A DNA stretch of 64,000 nt from Thiohalomonas denitrificans (GTDB lineage: Bacteria; Pseudomonadota; Gammaproteobacteria; Thiohalomonadales; Thiohalomonadaceae), in the NCBI GenBank assembly GCA_020725115.1, contig DYFR01000011.1, positions 1 to 64,000 on the forward strand. The letters are read 5' to 3'. Position 1 is the first letter of the stretch; each line of letters begins with the position of its first letter. Both the position numbers and the translations under genes were made by a program. The notes beneath the pieces are model-generated. The model was not told the origin of the DNA. It worked only from the letters and a program-made list of their open reading frames with translations, and ran no database searches. Below are positions 42,833 to 54,151 of the stretch, one piece after another.

Positions 42833-44539
42833 TTATGCGCCTTCCTGGCCGCGGCGCATGACGCCACCCATTTGCGGCCTGCCGCCGCCGTGAAACAGTA
42901 CATGGGTGATGCTCTCCGGCGGCTCTTCACCGATCAGGCGGTAAAGCTTGGCCAACTGCATGCGGTAGAGACGTTCAAAGTCGCGTACCGAGTCGGCCGG
43001 ATTGTAGTCACCGAACCACCAGAACCAGTCCGAACCCTCGCACACGCCCAGCTGCAGTTCCGCTGCACGCAGATGCTCACCGCTGAGACGACCGGTGGCG
43101 ACGGCCGCATCGAAGGCGCGTTTGGCATCGCCCAGCAGATCCCAGGCATGGTTCTTGTCGGTCTCGCCGATCCAGGTGGAGAAGGTGCCGTACACCCAGC
43201 TGCCGGCGACCAGTTCCGATAACGGCGTCGGTACCAGGCCGGCATCGATGCAGCCACTGAAGGTGGTCAATTCGAGTCCGGGGTGCGCTGCCAGACCGCG
43301 GTATAGCGCCGAGAGGAAGTGATAGCCGTTTTCCGGGTAGTACTCCCAGGCATTCTCGCCGTCCATGATGATGGAGACGACGCGGTTGGGTTCATCGGCA
43401 CAGGCAACGGCGATATTTTCCAGATGGTGCAGCAGGTTGCCCACGGCATCGTCGGCGTGCCAGTTGGCGTAGGTGAAGCCGATCAGATCGGACAGGCCGT
43501 CGTCACGGAAAAAGCAGTGCATGCCGGTGCCGTCGACATGGTAGGGGCGGTGGATGCACTCACTGCGCGGCATGCCGGAATGGTGCAGGCTGTTGCGCAG
43601 CACGCTCTCGCCGCTGGCGGCCCAGGCAAACCCCTCCTCGGCCAGCAGGCGCACGGCGGTGGTGCTGACGCCGCCTTCGGATGGCCAGCAGCCGCGCGGC
43701 TTCATGCCGAAGTGCTGTTCGAACACGCGAATCCCCTCACGCACATGCCAGCGTGCCCGCGCCTCACCGCCCGGATATGCCGCCAGCAGGGGCAGGCGCG
43801 CCTCGGGCATGGCCTCGTGTGTTGACTCGATATCCAGCAGCAGCGGCATGATGGGATGGGCATAGGGTGTCACCGACAACTCGATGCGTCCGTTCTCGGC
43901 CAGGCGTCGGTAACGCGGCACCACCCCGTCCAGCAGTTCGCCTATCAGCTGCAGCAGCAGGCGACGATCCGCCTGGGTGAACCCGGACGCCTTGTCCAGC
44001 AACACCTGTACCCTGCTGTCGTTGCGACGTACTGTCTCGCCCAGCCAGGCCAGGTGATACCACATCAGCAGATCGGTCAGATACTGCTCATCCAGATAGG
44101 CAATCATGCGCGGCGTATCCAGCATGCAGCGGGCCAGATCGGCCAGCAGGCGGAACTGGGGGAAACGATCGATCAGGCGCATTTCATTGGCGCGCAGACA
44201 GTTCTTGATCAATAACAGGCGCTGCTCCGGATCGGCCGGCAGGGCCGGTGCCACCAGCGCCGCCAGCAGCGGGTCGCGCAGCGGCGTGCCCTGGCGCAGG
44301 TAGTCACCCACCATCAGCGCATAATCATCCAGCTGCTCCAGCAGGGTCGGCGCGAAATTGACCACTGCCTGCGCCCCCGGCACGGCCTCGATGATCGCCG
44401 CCATGTCGACGTAATCCTTGATGGCGTGCAGATAGGTCCAGGGCAGTTGATACTGACCGCTTTCCAGATCGAAATACTGCGGCTGGTGCATATGCCAGCA
44501 CAGCACTACCTTGAGGCGTGACTCGGGGTTAGCGGACAT
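42833..44539 (-). CDS. Glycoside hydrolase family 57 protein
   Basis: A 568-residue GH57 enzyme (alpha-amylase or alpha-glucan-acting). It begins with the GH57 start [14 protein letters not shown]. The nucleophile Glu is in WPSEGGVST, and the general acid Asp in [15 protein letters not shown]. Other family words are [26 protein letters not shown] and [12 protein letters not shown]. It overlaps glgC by 11 bases, so expression is coupled. In this setting it probably trims or rearranges glycogen. Reaction specificity within GH57 cannot be fixed from sequence. Confidence 0.9.
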   Translation of the reverse strand: MSANPESRLKVVLCWHMHQPQYFDLESGQYQLPWTYLHAIKDYVDMAAIIEAVPGAQAVVNFAPTLLEQLDDYALMVGDYLRQGTPLRDPLLAALVAPALPADPEQRLLLIKNCLRANEMRLIDRFPQFRLLADLARCMLDTPRMIAYLDEQYLTDLLMWYHLAWLGETVRRNDSRVQVLLDKASGFTQADRRLLLQLIGELLDGVVPRYRRLAENGRIELSVTPYAHPIMPLLLDIESTHEAMPEARLPLLAAYPGGEARARWHVREGIRVFEQHFGMKPRGCWPSEGGVSTTAVRLLAEEGFAWAASGESVLRNSLHHSGMPRSECIHRPYHVDGTGMHCFFRDDGLSDLIGFTYANWHADDAVGNLLHHLENIAVACADEPNRVVSIIMDGENAWEYYPENGYHFLSALYRGLAAHPGLELTTFSGCIDAGLVPTPLSELVAGSWVYGTFSTWIGETDKNHAWDLLGDAKRAFDAAVATGRLSGEHLRAAELQLGVCEGSDWFWWFGDYNPADSVRDFERLYRMQLAKLYRLIGEEPPESITHVLFHGGGRPQMGGVMRRGQEGA

Positions 44540-45797
44540 AGTGCAACTCTTGACCGAGCATCTCCGGGCACACCAGCACCACGCCGCCTTCGCTCACATG
44601 AAAACGCTTCGCATCCTGCACCAGGTCTTCGCCAATGATGGTGCCGTCGGGAATGATGCAACCCTTGTCGATTACCGCCTTGCGGATGCGGCAGCGCTCG
44701 CCGATGGTCACGTCGGGCAGAATGACCGAATCCTCCACAGTGGCAAAAGAGCTGACGCGTACGTTGGAGAACAGCAGCGAGTGGCGCACACTGCCGCCGG
44801 AAATGATGCAACCGCCGGAGACCATGGAATCCACCGCCATACCACGGCGATCTGCGTCGTCGAAGACAAACTTGGCCGGCGGCAGCTGTTCCTGATAGGT
44901 CCAGATGGGCCACTCGTTGTCGTACATGTTCAGCTCCGGCGTCACCCCGATCAGTTCCATGTTGGCCGACCAGTAGGAATCGATGGTTCCCACATCGCGC
45001 CAGTAGGCCTGACTGCCGGTGACCGGATCACGGAACGGATAGGCAAACACACGATGTTTGTTAATCACGCCGGGGATGATGTTTTTACCGAAATCGCGCT
45101 CGGAACCTGCACTCTCTGCATCAAGTTCCAGCTGATCGAACAGGAACCTGGTGTTGAACACATAAATACCCATCGAGGCCAGCGCCTCGTCCGGCCGTCC
45201 CGGGATGCAATCGGGCTGCGGCGGCTTTTCGGAGAAATCGACGACACGCCACTCGGCATCCACCGCCATCACACCAAAAGATTTCGCGGTCTCCAGCGGC
45301 ACCTCGAAACAGCCGATGGTGAGATCCGCCTCGTGCTCGACGTGATAGGCCAGCATCGGGCCGTAGTCCATCTTGTAGACATGATCACCGGCGAGGATCA
45401 GTACATATTCCGGATTATGGGCGCGAATGATGTCCAGGTTCTGGAATACCGCATCGGCAGTACCGGCATACCAGCTGGCACCGGTACGCTGCTGCGCCGG
45501 CAGCAACTCGACGAATTCACCCAACTCGGTGCGCTGGAAACTCCAGCCACGCTGCAGGTGGCGGATCATCGAATGCGCCTTGTACTGGGTCACCACGCCG
45601 ATGCGGCGAATACCCGAGTTGAAGCAGTTGGAAAGCGGGAAATCGATAATGCGAAACTTGCCGCCGAAGGGCACGGCCGGTTTGGCACGCCACTGGGTCA
45701 GGCCCTTGAGGCGGGTACCGCTACCGCCGGCGAGGATCAGGGCCAGAGTGTCACGGGTGAGCCGACTGACGAAGCGAGGGGTTTTGAATTCAGGCAT
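44529..45797 (-). CDS. glgC: Glucose-1-phosphate adenylyltransferase
   Basis: A 422-residue ADP-glucose pyrophosphorylase. Catalytic loop [29 protein letters not shown] is complete, with [35 protein letters not shown] and the substrate site DFSEKP. The C-terminal left-handed beta-helix (hexapeptide words such as [37 protein letters not shown]) is present. It is allosteric in most bacteria. GGAGG precedes the ATG. It is the first gene of the minus-strand glucan operon and is divergent from glgB. Confidence 0.96.
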   Translation of the reverse strand: MPEFKTPRFVSRLTRDTLALILAGGSGTRLKGLTQWRAKPAVPFGGKFRIIDFPLSNCFNSGIRRIGVVTQYKAHSMIRHLQRGWSFQRTELGEFVELLPAQQRTGASWYAGTADAVFQNLDIIRAHNPEYVLILAGDHVYKMDYGPMLAYHVEHEADLTIGCFEVPLETAKSFGVMAVDAEWRVVDFSEKPPQPDCIPGRPDEALASMGIYVFNTRFLFDQLELDAESAGSERDFGKNIIPGVINKHRVFAYPFRDPVTGSQAYWRDVGTIDSYWSANMELIGVTPELNMYDNEWPIWTYQEQLPPAKFVFDDADRRGMAVDSMVSGGCIISGGSVRHSLLFSNVRVSSFATVEDSVILPDVTIGERCRIRKAVIDKGCIIPDGTIIGEDLVQDAKRFHVSEGGVVLVCPEMLGQELHYVR

Positions 45798-45981
45798 GGC
45801 GCCTCCTTGAACTTTTATAGTAATAGTTATGTGAAATCAGCTGCTTTATCAACTTCATACCCGATTGCCTGATCTATCGCAAGAGAGAAACATCGCGGGA
45901 TGATAATATCGATACCATAGGCCTGTTGCTGTGATATTAATGGGCATCTGAACTTTCACATCCGGAACTGCTGAACCCGTC

Positions 45982-48156
45982 ATGACTGAACTTCCCGAGG
46001 CATATCGCCGCATACTCGAAGCCCGCCATCACGACCCCTTCAACGTCCTTGGACGGCACGATGAGGGCGAAAAGGCCGTCATCCGCGCCCTGATCCCCGC
46101 AGCGGCAACGGCCGCCGTCGAAGGCAAGGACGGGCTGCTGCCCATGACCCGTCTGCACAACAGCGACCTGTTCGAGTGGCGCGGCGACAGCACCGCGGTT
46201 CCCCTGCGCTATCGCCTGCAATGGTGCGACAGCAACGGCGGCAGCCAGATGTTTCACGATGCCTACAGTTTCCCACAACAGCTGGGTGACTTCGACCTTT
46301 ACCTGTTCGGCGAAGGACGGCATCACCATGCCTATCGCTTCCTCGGTGCCCACCCGCACAACATCGACGGCATCGACGGCGTGCTCTTCGCAGTCTGGGC
46401 CCCCAATGCCGAGCGGGTCAGCGTGGTGGGTGACTTCAACCGCTGGGACGGCCGCTGCCACCCGATGCGTACCCGCGGCGGCGGCGGCGTGTGGGAACTG
46501 TTCATCCCGGGGCTGCACGTCGGCACGCTGTACAAATTCGAACTGCGTCACCGTGACAGCGGCGCGGTGGTAGTCAAGACCGACCCCTATGGCCGCCGCT
46601 TCGAGCTGCGTCCGTCCACCGCCGCCATGGTCGATGCCGAAAGCCGCTATCTGTGGCAGGACGCCGACTGGCTGCGTAGCCGCGCCAGTCGCGACTGGCT
46701 GCACACGCCGATGACCATCTATGAGGTGCACCTGGGCTCCTGGCAGAAGGACGAACAGTGCCACTTCCTCGGTTATCGCGAACTGGCGCAGCGCCTGATC
46801 GACTACGTCAAGCCGATGGGCTTCACCCACATCGAGCTGATGCCCATCACCGAACACCCGCTGGACGGCTCCTGGGGTTACCAGAGCACCGGCTACTACG
46901 CCGCCACCAGCCGCTTCGGCCACCCGGATGATCTGCGCTATCTCATCGACCTGTGCCACCAGAACGGCATCGGCGTGATCCTCGACTGGGTGCCGGCCCA
47001 CTTCCCGCGCGATGCCTTCGCCCTGGCCCGCTTCGACGGCAGCCCGCTGTACGAACACGAAGACCCGCGCCGCGGCGAACACCGCGACTGGGGCACATTG
47101 ATCTTCAACTTTGGCCGCAACGAGGTGAAAAATTTCCTCATCTCCAGCGCCGTGTACTGGATACAGGAATTCCACATCGACGGTCTGCGCGTGGACGCCG
47201 TCGCCTCCATGCTCTATCTGGACTACTCGCGCCAGGCCGGCGACTGGCTGCCCAACGTCTACGGCGGGCGCGAGAACCTGGAGGCCATCGCCTTCATGCA
47301 GGAGCTGAACAGCGTGGTGCACGAGCAGTTCCCCGGCGCCCTCACCATGGCGGAGGAATCCACCGCCTGGCCGATGGTGTCTCGCCCGGTGTCCATGGGC
47401 GGCCTGGGCTTTTCGCTGAAGTGGAACATGGGCTGGATGAACGACACCCTGAGCTACATGCACAAGGAGCCGGTGCATCGGGCCTTCCATCACGACATGC
47501 TCACCTTCGGCCTGCTCTATGCCTTCAGCGAGAACTTCATCCTGCCCTTCTCCCACGACGAGGTGGTGCACGGCAAACGCTCCATGCTGGACAAGATGCC
47601 GGGCGACGAGTGGCAACGCTTCGCCAACCTGCGCCTGCTCTACACCTACATGTACACCATGCCCGGCAAGAAACTGCTGTTCATGGGCAACGAATTCGCC
47701 CAGGGCAAGGAATGGGACGACGACCAGCCGCTGGACTGGTACCTGCTGGAGCGGCCGCAGCACCAGGGGGTGCACCGCCTGGTCAGTGACCTGAACCGCC
47801 TGTACCGCGAACAGCGCGCCCTGCACTACTTTGACTTCGAGGGCCAGGGCTTCGAGTGGATCGACTGTCACGACGACCGCGCCTCCCTGCTCAGCTACGT
47901 GCGCCGCGCCGGCGACGAACTGGCGGTGGTGGCCCTCAACTTCACCCCGGTGCCACACCAGCACTTCCGCCTCGGTGTACCGCGTCCGGGCAATTATGAA
48001 GTCGTGTTCAACTCCGACTCTGCCTACTACGGCGGCAGCAATGTCGGCAGTGCCGGGACACTTGCCAGCGAGGCCATTCCCCAGATGGGACGCCAGTGGT
48101 CGGTGCAATTGCCGCTACCGCCCCTGGCCGGCATCATACTAAGATTGAAGCCTTAA
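45982..48156 (+). CDS. glgB: 1,4-alpha-glucan branching enzyme
   Basis: A 724-residue GH13 branching enzyme making alpha-1,6 links in glycogen. N-terminal N1 and CBM48 domains (about 10-220) precede the barrel. The catalytic triad falls at the E. coli positions: Asp405 in LRVDAVASM, Glu458 in MAEEST and Asp526 in FSHDEV. Length is close to the family's 730. It is divergent from glgC across about 180 bases that hold no other feature. The last coding bases are near a TTTTCCGGGTTTTT region before the giant gene. Confidence 0.97.
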   Translation: MTELPEAYRRILEARHHDPFNVLGRHDEGEKAVIRALIPAAATAAVEGKDGLLPMTRLHNSDLFEWRGDSTAVPLRYRLQWCDSNGGSQMFHDAYSFPQQLGDFDLYLFGEGRHHHAYRFLGAHPHNIDGIDGVLFAVWAPNAERVSVVGDFNRWDGRCHPMRTRGGGGVWELFIPGLHVGTLYKFELRHRDSGAVVVKTDPYGRRFELRPSTAAMVDAESRYLWQDADWLRSRASRDWLHTPMTIYEVHLGSWQKDEQCHFLGYRELAQRLIDYVKPMGFTHIELMPITEHPLDGSWGYQSTGYYAATSRFGHPDDLRYLIDLCHQNGIGVILDWVPAHFPRDAFALARFDGSPLYEHEDPRRGEHRDWGTLIFNFGRNEVKNFLISSAVYWIQEFHIDGLRVDAVASMLYLDYSRQAGDWLPNVYGGRENLEAIAFMQELNSVVHEQFPGALTMAEESTAWPMVSRPVSMGGLGFSLKWNMGWMNDTLSYMHKEPVHRAFHHDMLTFGLLYAFSENFILPFSHDEVVHGKRSMLDKMPGDEWQRFANLRLLYTYMYTMPGKKLLFMGNEFAQGKEWDDDQPLDWYLLERPQHQGVHRLVSDLNRLYREQRALHYFDFEGQGFEWIDCHDDRASLLSYVRRAGDELAVVALNFTPVPHQHFRLGVPRPGNYEVVFNSDSAYYGGSNVGSAGTLASEAIPQMGRQWSVQLPLPPLAGIILRLKP

Positions 48157-48240
48157 GCTTTTCCGGGTTTTTGCGCAGGGAAGCGCAGAACGATAAATGT
48201 TCCTCCGCCGGGGGGGACCGCAGCCTGCGGAACAACAACG

Positions 48241-51200
48241 ATGCACCACCCAGCCACCCGTCTGCACCGGGCCCTGCTCGGCGTCATGCTCCCCTCCCTG
48301 CTCGCTCTGGGCGGCGCCCACGCCAGCGTCAGCCTCGATACCCAGATCATTTCCGATGACCAGGAACGCCTCATCGGCTACGTCACCGCCATCGCTACGG
48401 GCGACGGCGGCGACCTCTACACTGCCGACAGCCGCGACGGCCTGCTGGTGCGCTTCGGCAGCGACGGTCGCAGCGCCCTGCCCCTGGCCGGCAAGGAGCG
48501 GGTGTTCTCCTCCAGCCGCGTGCGCGGCCTGGTGCGCCTTGGCCCGGACCGTTTCGCCGTGGCCAACGAGGGCGACGGCAAGGTAGCCATCATCGACGCC
48601 CAGGGCACGGTACTGAGCCGGTTCGGCGACGGCGGCAGTGACGAAGGCCGCCTCAACAGCCCGGCCGGCCTGGCCTGGTCGCAGAACCGCCGCCTCTACG
48701 TCGCCGACAAGCACAACAACCGCATCAGCGTGTTCGGCCCCGACGGCGTCTATATCCGCACCCTGGGCGGCCAGGACGGCGCCAGACTGGACACCCCCGA
48801 GCAGGTCTACGTCGATCACCGGGAGCGGGTGTACGTATTCGAACGGCGCAACCGCGGCACCCTCAGCGTGTTCAGCCACGACGGCGCCCTGCTGCACCGC
48901 ACCGACGCCGCCACCCTGGGCAAGGCCGCCAAGGCGACCCTGCGCCTGACCACCCTGGCCATCGACCCGGCCACCGCCCTGGTCTACCTGGGCGACAGCG
49001 AAAACGGCCGCGTCTATCTGTACGACTGGGAAAGCGGCCGCCTTGAGGCCGGCTTCGGCACCAAGGGCCGCCAGCGCGGCCAGTTCAGCGAAATCTCTGC
49101 CCTGGAACTGCTGGCCGACGGTCGCCTGGCGGTCGCCGACAACGACAACAAGAAGATCGAGATCTACCGCCTGCCTCCCAACGAGCGCCCGGCGCTGGCG
49201 CGTCTGCACCTGCCCACCGTCACCCAGGCCGGGGGCCGTGCGCTGGACTGCGACCTCGCCTACCAGACGGCCGCGGGACACTGGTGCCTGAGCCGCCGCG
49301 GCGGCGGCACCCTGAGCGACGCGGACGGCGCCGTCAGACTCACCCTGCAGGACAAGCTGGACAAGCCCCTGGCCGCCGCCTTCGGCAGCGATCGCATCGC
49401 CCTCATCGACGATACCCGGCTGAAGATATTTTCTGCCGACGGCAGCCTGCTGTTCAGCTCCGGCGACAACCGCGCCCCGGCCAGCGACCCCTTCGGTACC
49501 GGCGGCAACCAGTTCGACGCCTCCACCGACGGCAAATTCGACCGCCCCGCCGACGTCTACCTGCGCGGCGAGCGCATCCACGTCATCGACAGCGCCAACC
49601 GCCGCCTGCAGATATTCACCCAGGACGGTCTGTATCTGGACAAGATCGACAACCCCAGGTCGCGCCCCTGGCTGTTCGAAGAGCCGGTGACGGTGGCGGT
49701 GGATTCCCGCGGCCAGATCTACGTCGGCGACCGCAAGTTGAAGCAGGTGCTGATCTTCGACCGCAACAAGCAGCCGGTCGGCCAGCTCGACGGCGGCGAA
49801 CTGCCGGGCGAGAAGTTCAGCGATATCTTCGACCTGGAAATCGATGCCGATGACAATCTGTACGTGCTGTGCGCCACGCCGAAGAATCGCGCCACGGTGC
49901 AGGTGTTCCGCCACCGCCAGAGCGTGTTCAGCTTCGGCGCCCGCTCCGCCGATGCCGGCGGCCTCGCCAACCCCGTCAACCTCACCCTGCCGCCCAGCGC
50001 CCAGCGCGTGGTGGCGCTGTACGACCGTGAGCGCAAGCAGCTGCTGGACTACCACTACCTGCAAGCCCCCGCCGCGGTGGCCGACATCGTCGTCAGCGGC
50101 GGCACCCGCCACACCGAACTGCGCTGGGGCGCGCTGCGCAGCAGCTACATCACCGCCTACCGCGTCTACGGTGCCACCGAGGCCGCCGGCCCCTACCGGC
50201 TGCTGGTGGAAGTACCGGAGGCGCGCACCCAACTGGAGCACAACGGCCATCCGCACAGCCTGTATTACCGCATCGCCGCGGTGAGCGGCTTCGGCGTGGA
50301 GGGGCCGGTGTCCGAACCGGTGCTGGATCTGTTCCAGAGCGGCTACGGCCACTACCAGGCCGGCGCCTGGGTTCAGGCGGAGGCCGCCCTGCGCCGTCAG
50401 CACGAGGAACACGCCGGCCACGCCGAGACCAACAAATACCTCGGCCTGACCCTGATGGAGCAGCAGCAGTACACCGCCGCCCGCCAGCACTTCGAGACCC
50501 TGATCAAACAGCCCGGCCACGAGGCCGAGGGCGCACGCCTGCTGGTCGCCGCCTGGCGCGCCGCCGGTGACGAGGTGGCCGCCAAGGGCGTGGTGGAACG
50601 CGCCCTGTCCGGCGGCGCCGCGACGCAGGAACTGCGCCTGTTGTGCGGCGAGCTGAGCCTGGCGCTGAACGACGCCATCGGCGCGGTGCAGTGCCTGGAG
50701 GACGCGCTCAAGGTCGACGGCAACGACGTCAACGCCCATTTGATGATGGCCGACGCCTACATCCGCCTCGGCATCATGGAGCAGGGGCAGGCCGAACTGG
50801 CCCTGGCGCGCGAACTGGCGCCGGACAATGCCCAGGTGTGGCGCCGCAGCGCCCAGATCCAGCAGCGCCTCGGCGCCCACGAGGCGGCCATTGAACTCTA
50901 CGGCAAGACCCTGGAACTGGCGCCGGACGATCTGGACAGCCGTCTGGCGCTGGCGCGCAGCCACCGCGTCCTGGGCCAGCACGATCAGGTACGCAACATC
51001 GCCCTCGCCCTCACCGCCCACAGCGCCACCGAGGGCGACGGCCACTACCTGCTCGGCGTGATCGCCCTGGAGCAACAGAAATACGGCGAGGCCCTGCTCG
51101 CCCTCACCAAGGCCACGCGCGCCGCCCCCCATCACGCCGCCGCCTGGCTGGCCCTGGCCGATACCTACGGCCCGATGAAGCAGGAACAGAACATCCCGGC

Positions 51201-53265
51201 GGCGCTGCAGAAGGCCATGGAGGCCGACGCCGCCTCCTTCGATGCCGCCTGGCGCCTGGGTCAGTACCAGCACAGCCAGGGCCAGTACGCCGCCGCCGCG
51301 GCGCCGCTGGCGCGGGCGGTGGCACTGCAGCCCGACAACTACGATGCCCACTATCTGCTGGCGGATGTCATGCTGCGTCAGGGCGATCTGAAGGAGGCAT
51401 TCCAGCATGCCAGTGAAGCGGCACGGCTGGCGCCGGCGCGCGTCGAGCCACTGGCCCTGCTTGGCGCCGTGTCCGCACGCCAGGGCAAGAACGGCGCCGC
51501 CATCAACTACCTCAAGCAGGCCCAGGCCAAACAGCCCAACGACATGACGCTGCTGCTGCAACTGGGCGCGCTGTACGTGGACAACAACATGTTCGATCAG
51601 GCGCGCGCCACCCTGGAGCAGGCCACCCTGGTGGACGTCACCCGTGCCGAACCCCACGCCCTGCTCGGCCGGCTGTACCTCAAGCGCCGCCTGTTCGACG
51701 AGGCCATCGCCGCACTGGACAAGGCAGTCGGCATCAACCCGTCGGAAGACCACCGCCTGTTGCTCGACAGCGCCTACGCCGAGAAGAACAAGGCCCTGGA
51801 GTTCAAGTCCAACGCACCGCAGATCGTGCTCAAGGACCTGCAACTGCAACCGGTATTCACTGCCGCCTACAAGCAGTACGCCAACGCGCCCATCGGCACC
51901 ATCCGCATCCACAACACCAGCGGCATCGACTACGGCAACCTCAAGCTCACCTTCGACATCAAGGGCTACATGGACTTCCCCACCGCACAGGACATCCCTG
52001 AGCTGAAGGCCAACAGCATCATCGACGTTCCGCTGCATGCCGCCTTCAACAACCGCGTGCTGGAGATCGACGAGGACACCGGCGTGCAGGTGGAAGTGGC
52101 GCTGCGCTTCGTGCGCGACGGCCGCGACGATGCCATCACCCTCACCCAGCCGATGACGCTGTACGGCAAGAACGCCATCCTGTGGGCACGCAGCAACATG
52201 GCCGGCGCCTTCGTCACGCCGCGCGACGATACCCTGCGCGATTTCGTGCGCCAGGCCATCAACGAGAACCGCCCGGCACCGGGACCGCTCAACGCCCACC
52301 TGGTCACGGCGATGACGCTGTTCGACGTGTTCTCCGCCCATGGCATCAAGTACGTCACCGACCCCAACACGCCTTATGCCAAGCTGGCGGCCGACCAGGT
52401 GGACTATGTGCAGTTCGCGCGCGAGACGCTCAAGCTGAAGAGCGGCGACTGCGACGACCTGTCGGTGCTGCTCGCCGCCGCGCTGGAAAACCTCGGCATC
52501 GAAACCGCCCTGCTCGACGTCCCCGGCCACCTGCTGCTGATGTTCAACACCGGCCTGTCCGCTGCCGATGCCGATCTCATCAGCCTGCAGGACGACCTGC
52601 TCGCCGTGCGCGACGGCCAGGTGTGGATCCCCGTCGAGGCCACCATGATCGCCACCTCCTTCGCCGAGGCCTGGACCGAGGGCGCGCGCAAATATCGCGA
52701 CCACCTCGCCGCCGGCAAGCTGAAGGTGATCCCGCTGCACCGCGCCTGGGAGGAGTACGTCCCGGTCACCCTCAAGCAGGCCGACTACCGCCTCGCCGTA
52801 CCGGCACAGGAACGCGTGGCCCCGCTGGTGCAGCGCGAATACAACCTGCTGCTGGAGAAGAGCCTGGACCGTCTGGTACGCCCCTACCGCGCCATGCTGG
52901 CGACCAATCCGGCCAACGAGTCGGCGCTGACGCAGATCGCCATCATCTACGCCCGCAACGGCCTGTACGACAAGGCGTTCCAGACCTTCGACGAGCTGCT
53001 GAAAAAGAATCCGGACAGCAGCGCGGCCTACAACAACCGCGGCAACATCTACTTCAGCCGCGGCGAGTTCGACCGCGCCCTGCAAAGCTACGGCCAGGCC
53101 GAACTCATCGACGGCAGCGACGCCGGCATCAAGATCAACCTGGCCATGACGCACTACAAGCTCGGCCGCCTCGACGGCGCCAAGGAAAAGTTTGCCGAGG
53201 CACGGGCCCTGGACGGTAAGATAAAGGATCGCTACGGCGACTTCGGCCGCCTGCTGGCGAACTGA
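48241..53265 (+). CDS. Giant secreted NHL-FN3-TPR-transglutaminase-like protein
   Basis: A 1674-residue exported protein. A signal peptide (HRALLGVMLPSLLALGGAHA) leads to NHL beta-propeller repeats (about 40-600; LYVADKHNNRISVFGPDG, LAVADNDNKKIEIYRL). A fibronectin-III-like domain (about 611-698), more than twelve TPRs (about 700-1187; GQAELALARELAPDNAQVW), a beta-sandwich (about 1190-1320), a transglutaminase-like domain (about 1340-1530) with Cys1404 in SGDCDDLS, His1430 in PGHLLLM and Glu1466 in PVEAT at the usual Asp position, and C-terminal TPRs (about 1550-1674) follow. It is likely periplasmic or surface-bound. I know no named family with this order. Confidence 0.8.
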   Translation: MHHPATRLHRALLGVMLPSLLALGGAHASVSLDTQIISDDQERLIGYVTAIATGDGGDLYTADSRDGLLVRFGSDGRSALPLAGKERVFSSSRVRGLVRLGPDRFAVANEGDGKVAIIDAQGTVLSRFGDGGSDEGRLNSPAGLAWSQNRRLYVADKHNNRISVFGPDGVYIRTLGGQDGARLDTPEQVYVDHRERVYVFERRNRGTLSVFSHDGALLHRTDAATLGKAAKATLRLTTLAIDPATALVYLGDSENGRVYLYDWESGRLEAGFGTKGRQRGQFSEISALELLADGRLAVADNDNKKIEIYRLPPNERPALARLHLPTVTQAGGRALDCDLAYQTAAGHWCLSRRGGGTLSDADGAVRLTLQDKLDKPLAAAFGSDRIALIDDTRLKIFSADGSLLFSSGDNRAPASDPFGTGGNQFDASTDGKFDRPADVYLRGERIHVIDSANRRLQIFTQDGLYLDKIDNPRSRPWLFEEPVTVAVDSRGQIYVGDRKLKQVLIFDRNKQPVGQLDGGELPGEKFSDIFDLEIDADDNLYVLCATPKNRATVQVFRHRQSVFSFGARSADAGGLANPVNLTLPPSAQRVVALYDRERKQLLDYHYLQAPAAVADIVVSGGTRHTELRWGALRSSYITAYRVYGATEAAGPYRLLVEVPEARTQLEHNGHPHSLYYRIAAVSGFGVEGPVSEPVLDLFQSGYGHYQAGAWVQAEAALRRQHEEHAGHAETNKYLGLTLMEQQQYTAARQHFETLIKQPGHEAEGARLLVAAWRAAGDEVAAKGVVERALSGGAATQELRLLCGELSLALNDAIGAVQCLEDALKVDGNDVNAHLMMADAYIRLGIMEQGQAELALARELAPDNAQVWRRSAQIQQRLGAHEAAIELYGKTLELAPDDLDSRLALARSHRVLGQHDQVRNIALALTAHSATEGDGHYLLGVIALEQQKYGEALLALTKATRAAPHHAAAWLALADTYGPMKQEQNIPAALQKAMEADAASFDAAWRLGQYQHSQGQYAAAAAPLARAVALQPDNYDAHYLLADVMLRQGDLKEAFQHASEAARLAPARVEPLALLGAVSARQGKNGAAINYLKQAQAKQPNDMTLLLQLGALYVDNNMFDQARATLEQATLVDVTRAEPHALLGRLYLKRRLFDEAIAALDKAVGINPSEDHRLLLDSAYAEKNKALEFKSNAPQIVLKDLQLQPVFTAAYKQYANAPIGTIRIHNTSGIDYGNLKLTFDIKGYMDFPTAQDIPELKANSIIDVPLHAAFNNRVLEIDEDTGVQVEVALRFVRDGRDDAITLTQPMTLYGKNAILWARSNMAGAFVTPRDDTLRDFVRQAINENRPAPGPLNAHLVTAMTLFDVFSAHGIKYVTDPNTPYAKLAADQVDYVQFARETLKLKSGDCDDLSVLLAAALENLGIETALLDVPGHLLLMFNTGLSAADADLISLQDDLLAVRDGQVWIPVEATMIATSFAEAWTEGARKYRDHLAAGKLKVIPLHRAWEEYVPVTLKQADYRLAVPAQERVAPLVQREYNLLLEKSLDRLVRPYRAMLATNPANESALTQIAIIYARNGLYDKAFQTFDELLKKNPDSSAAYNNRGNIYFSRGEFDRALQSYGQAELIDGSDAGIKINLAMTHYKLGRLDGAKEKFAEARALDGKIKDRYGDFGRLLAN

Positions 53266-53267
53266 GC

Positions 53268-53392
53268 AGATACAAGAGCTAAAGAGGAAAGATACAAGGG
53301 ATGGAGTGCGCTGCGCGCAGGTTGTTTGAATTCAGGAACGGCACGAGCGCAGCGAGTTCATTCCTTGTATCTTGCCACTTGTATCTTGTATC
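53268..53392. repeat. Palindromic element with 7-nt tandem arms
   Basis: The left arm holds AGATACA units (53268 and 53290 with degenerate units between). The right arm holds four in-register heptamers, TTGTATC, TTGCCAC, TTGTATC, TTGTATC (53365-53392). The core has an imperfect palindrome around GTGCGCTGCGC and GAGCGCAGCGAG. It separates the giant gene from its downstream partner. Confidence 0.8.
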
Positions 53393-53452
53393 CCTGCCTG
53401 GCAACCGCTCTGTACAGCAACATTGGACCAACACCGACCAAGGGAAAGTGAC

Positions 53453-54007
53453 ATGAAACAGATCATCGCCATCGTACTGCTGACCCTGCTGACCGCCGGT
53501 GCCTTCGCGGCCGAGTCCGCGGTTATCCCAGCGTCCGCCGCCGCCGGCAAGGCCCAGCCGGAAAGCCGCTTCAAGGGCGCCGTGTTCGACGCCCTGCGCA
53601 ACCTGAGCGCCATGCTGCCCAAGCAGAACAACCGCAATGCCGACCCGCGCCAGAGCGCCACCATGGGCATCCGCGGCAGTGAAACCACCGCCAGCCTGAT
53701 CAACCCCTACTGGAAAGACGACAAGGCCGACGACCCCGCCTTCCAGGCCGAGGTGCACGACTACAGCGCGGCCCAGCAGCTGCTCGAAGAGGGACAGCTG
53801 AAGGAAGCGGAAACCGCCTTCAACGCCTTCATCCAGGCCCATCCGGCCAGCGACCTGCTGCCCAATGCCCGCTTCGGCCTGGGCCTCGCCCTCGCCGCCC
53901 AGGGCGACAAAAAGAAAGGCGGCGAAGCCATGACGGCCTTCGCCAGGGACTACCCGCAGCACCCCCTCGCCGCCGACGCGCAAAAGGTCGCCGCCGAATT
54001 GAAATAA
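53453..54007 (+). CDS. Small exported TPR-like protein, partner of the giant gene
   Basis: A 184-residue exported protein. Signal peptide MKQIIAIVLLTLLTAGAFA with likely cleavage after FAA. The middle (ESRFKGAVFDALRNLSAMLP) is unassigned. The C-terminal third holds TPR-like helices of the YbgF/CpoB kind (SAAQQLLEEGQLKEAETAFNAFIQAHP, NARFGLGLALAAQGDKKKGGE). AAGGG precedes the ATG by seven bases. It follows the giant protein gene on the same strand, with a palindromic element between, and may work with it. Confidence 0.72.
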   Translation: MKQIIAIVLLTLLTAGAFAAESAVIPASAAAGKAQPESRFKGAVFDALRNLSAMLPKQNNRNADPRQSATMGIRGSETTASLINPYWKDDKADDPAFQAEVHDYSAAQQLLEEGQLKEAETAFNAFIQAHPASDLLPNARFGLGLALAAQGDKKKGGEAMTAFARDYPQHPLAADAQKVAAELK

Positions 54008-54099
54008 ACCCATGCCTGCACAGGAGCCGCTCGCGGGCTAACGACTCCCGGGAGCGATTCGTCGCTTCACCCCCAGCCGCACCAATTTTCCGGGCACCA

Positions 54100-54133
54100 A
54101 AAAGAAACCCCGCCGAAGCGGGGTTTCTTTTTG
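54100..54133. terminator. Bidirectional rho-independent terminator
   Basis: AAAAAGAAACCCCGC-CGAA-GCGGGGTTTCTTTTT: a 15-bp perfect stem with a 4-base loop and T-runs on both strands. It sits between the partner gene (plus) and the cold-shock gene (minus) and can end both. Confidence 0.93.
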
Positions 54134-54151
54134 CAAAACCGCGTGAACGGT

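Noticed and set aside
48139-53154. Near full-length antisense ORF of 1671 residues opposite the giant gene
   Set aside because: It mirrors the codon pattern of the plus-strand gene (high-G+C third positions), gives Val/Gly/Gln/His-rich low-complexity protein and no family motif.
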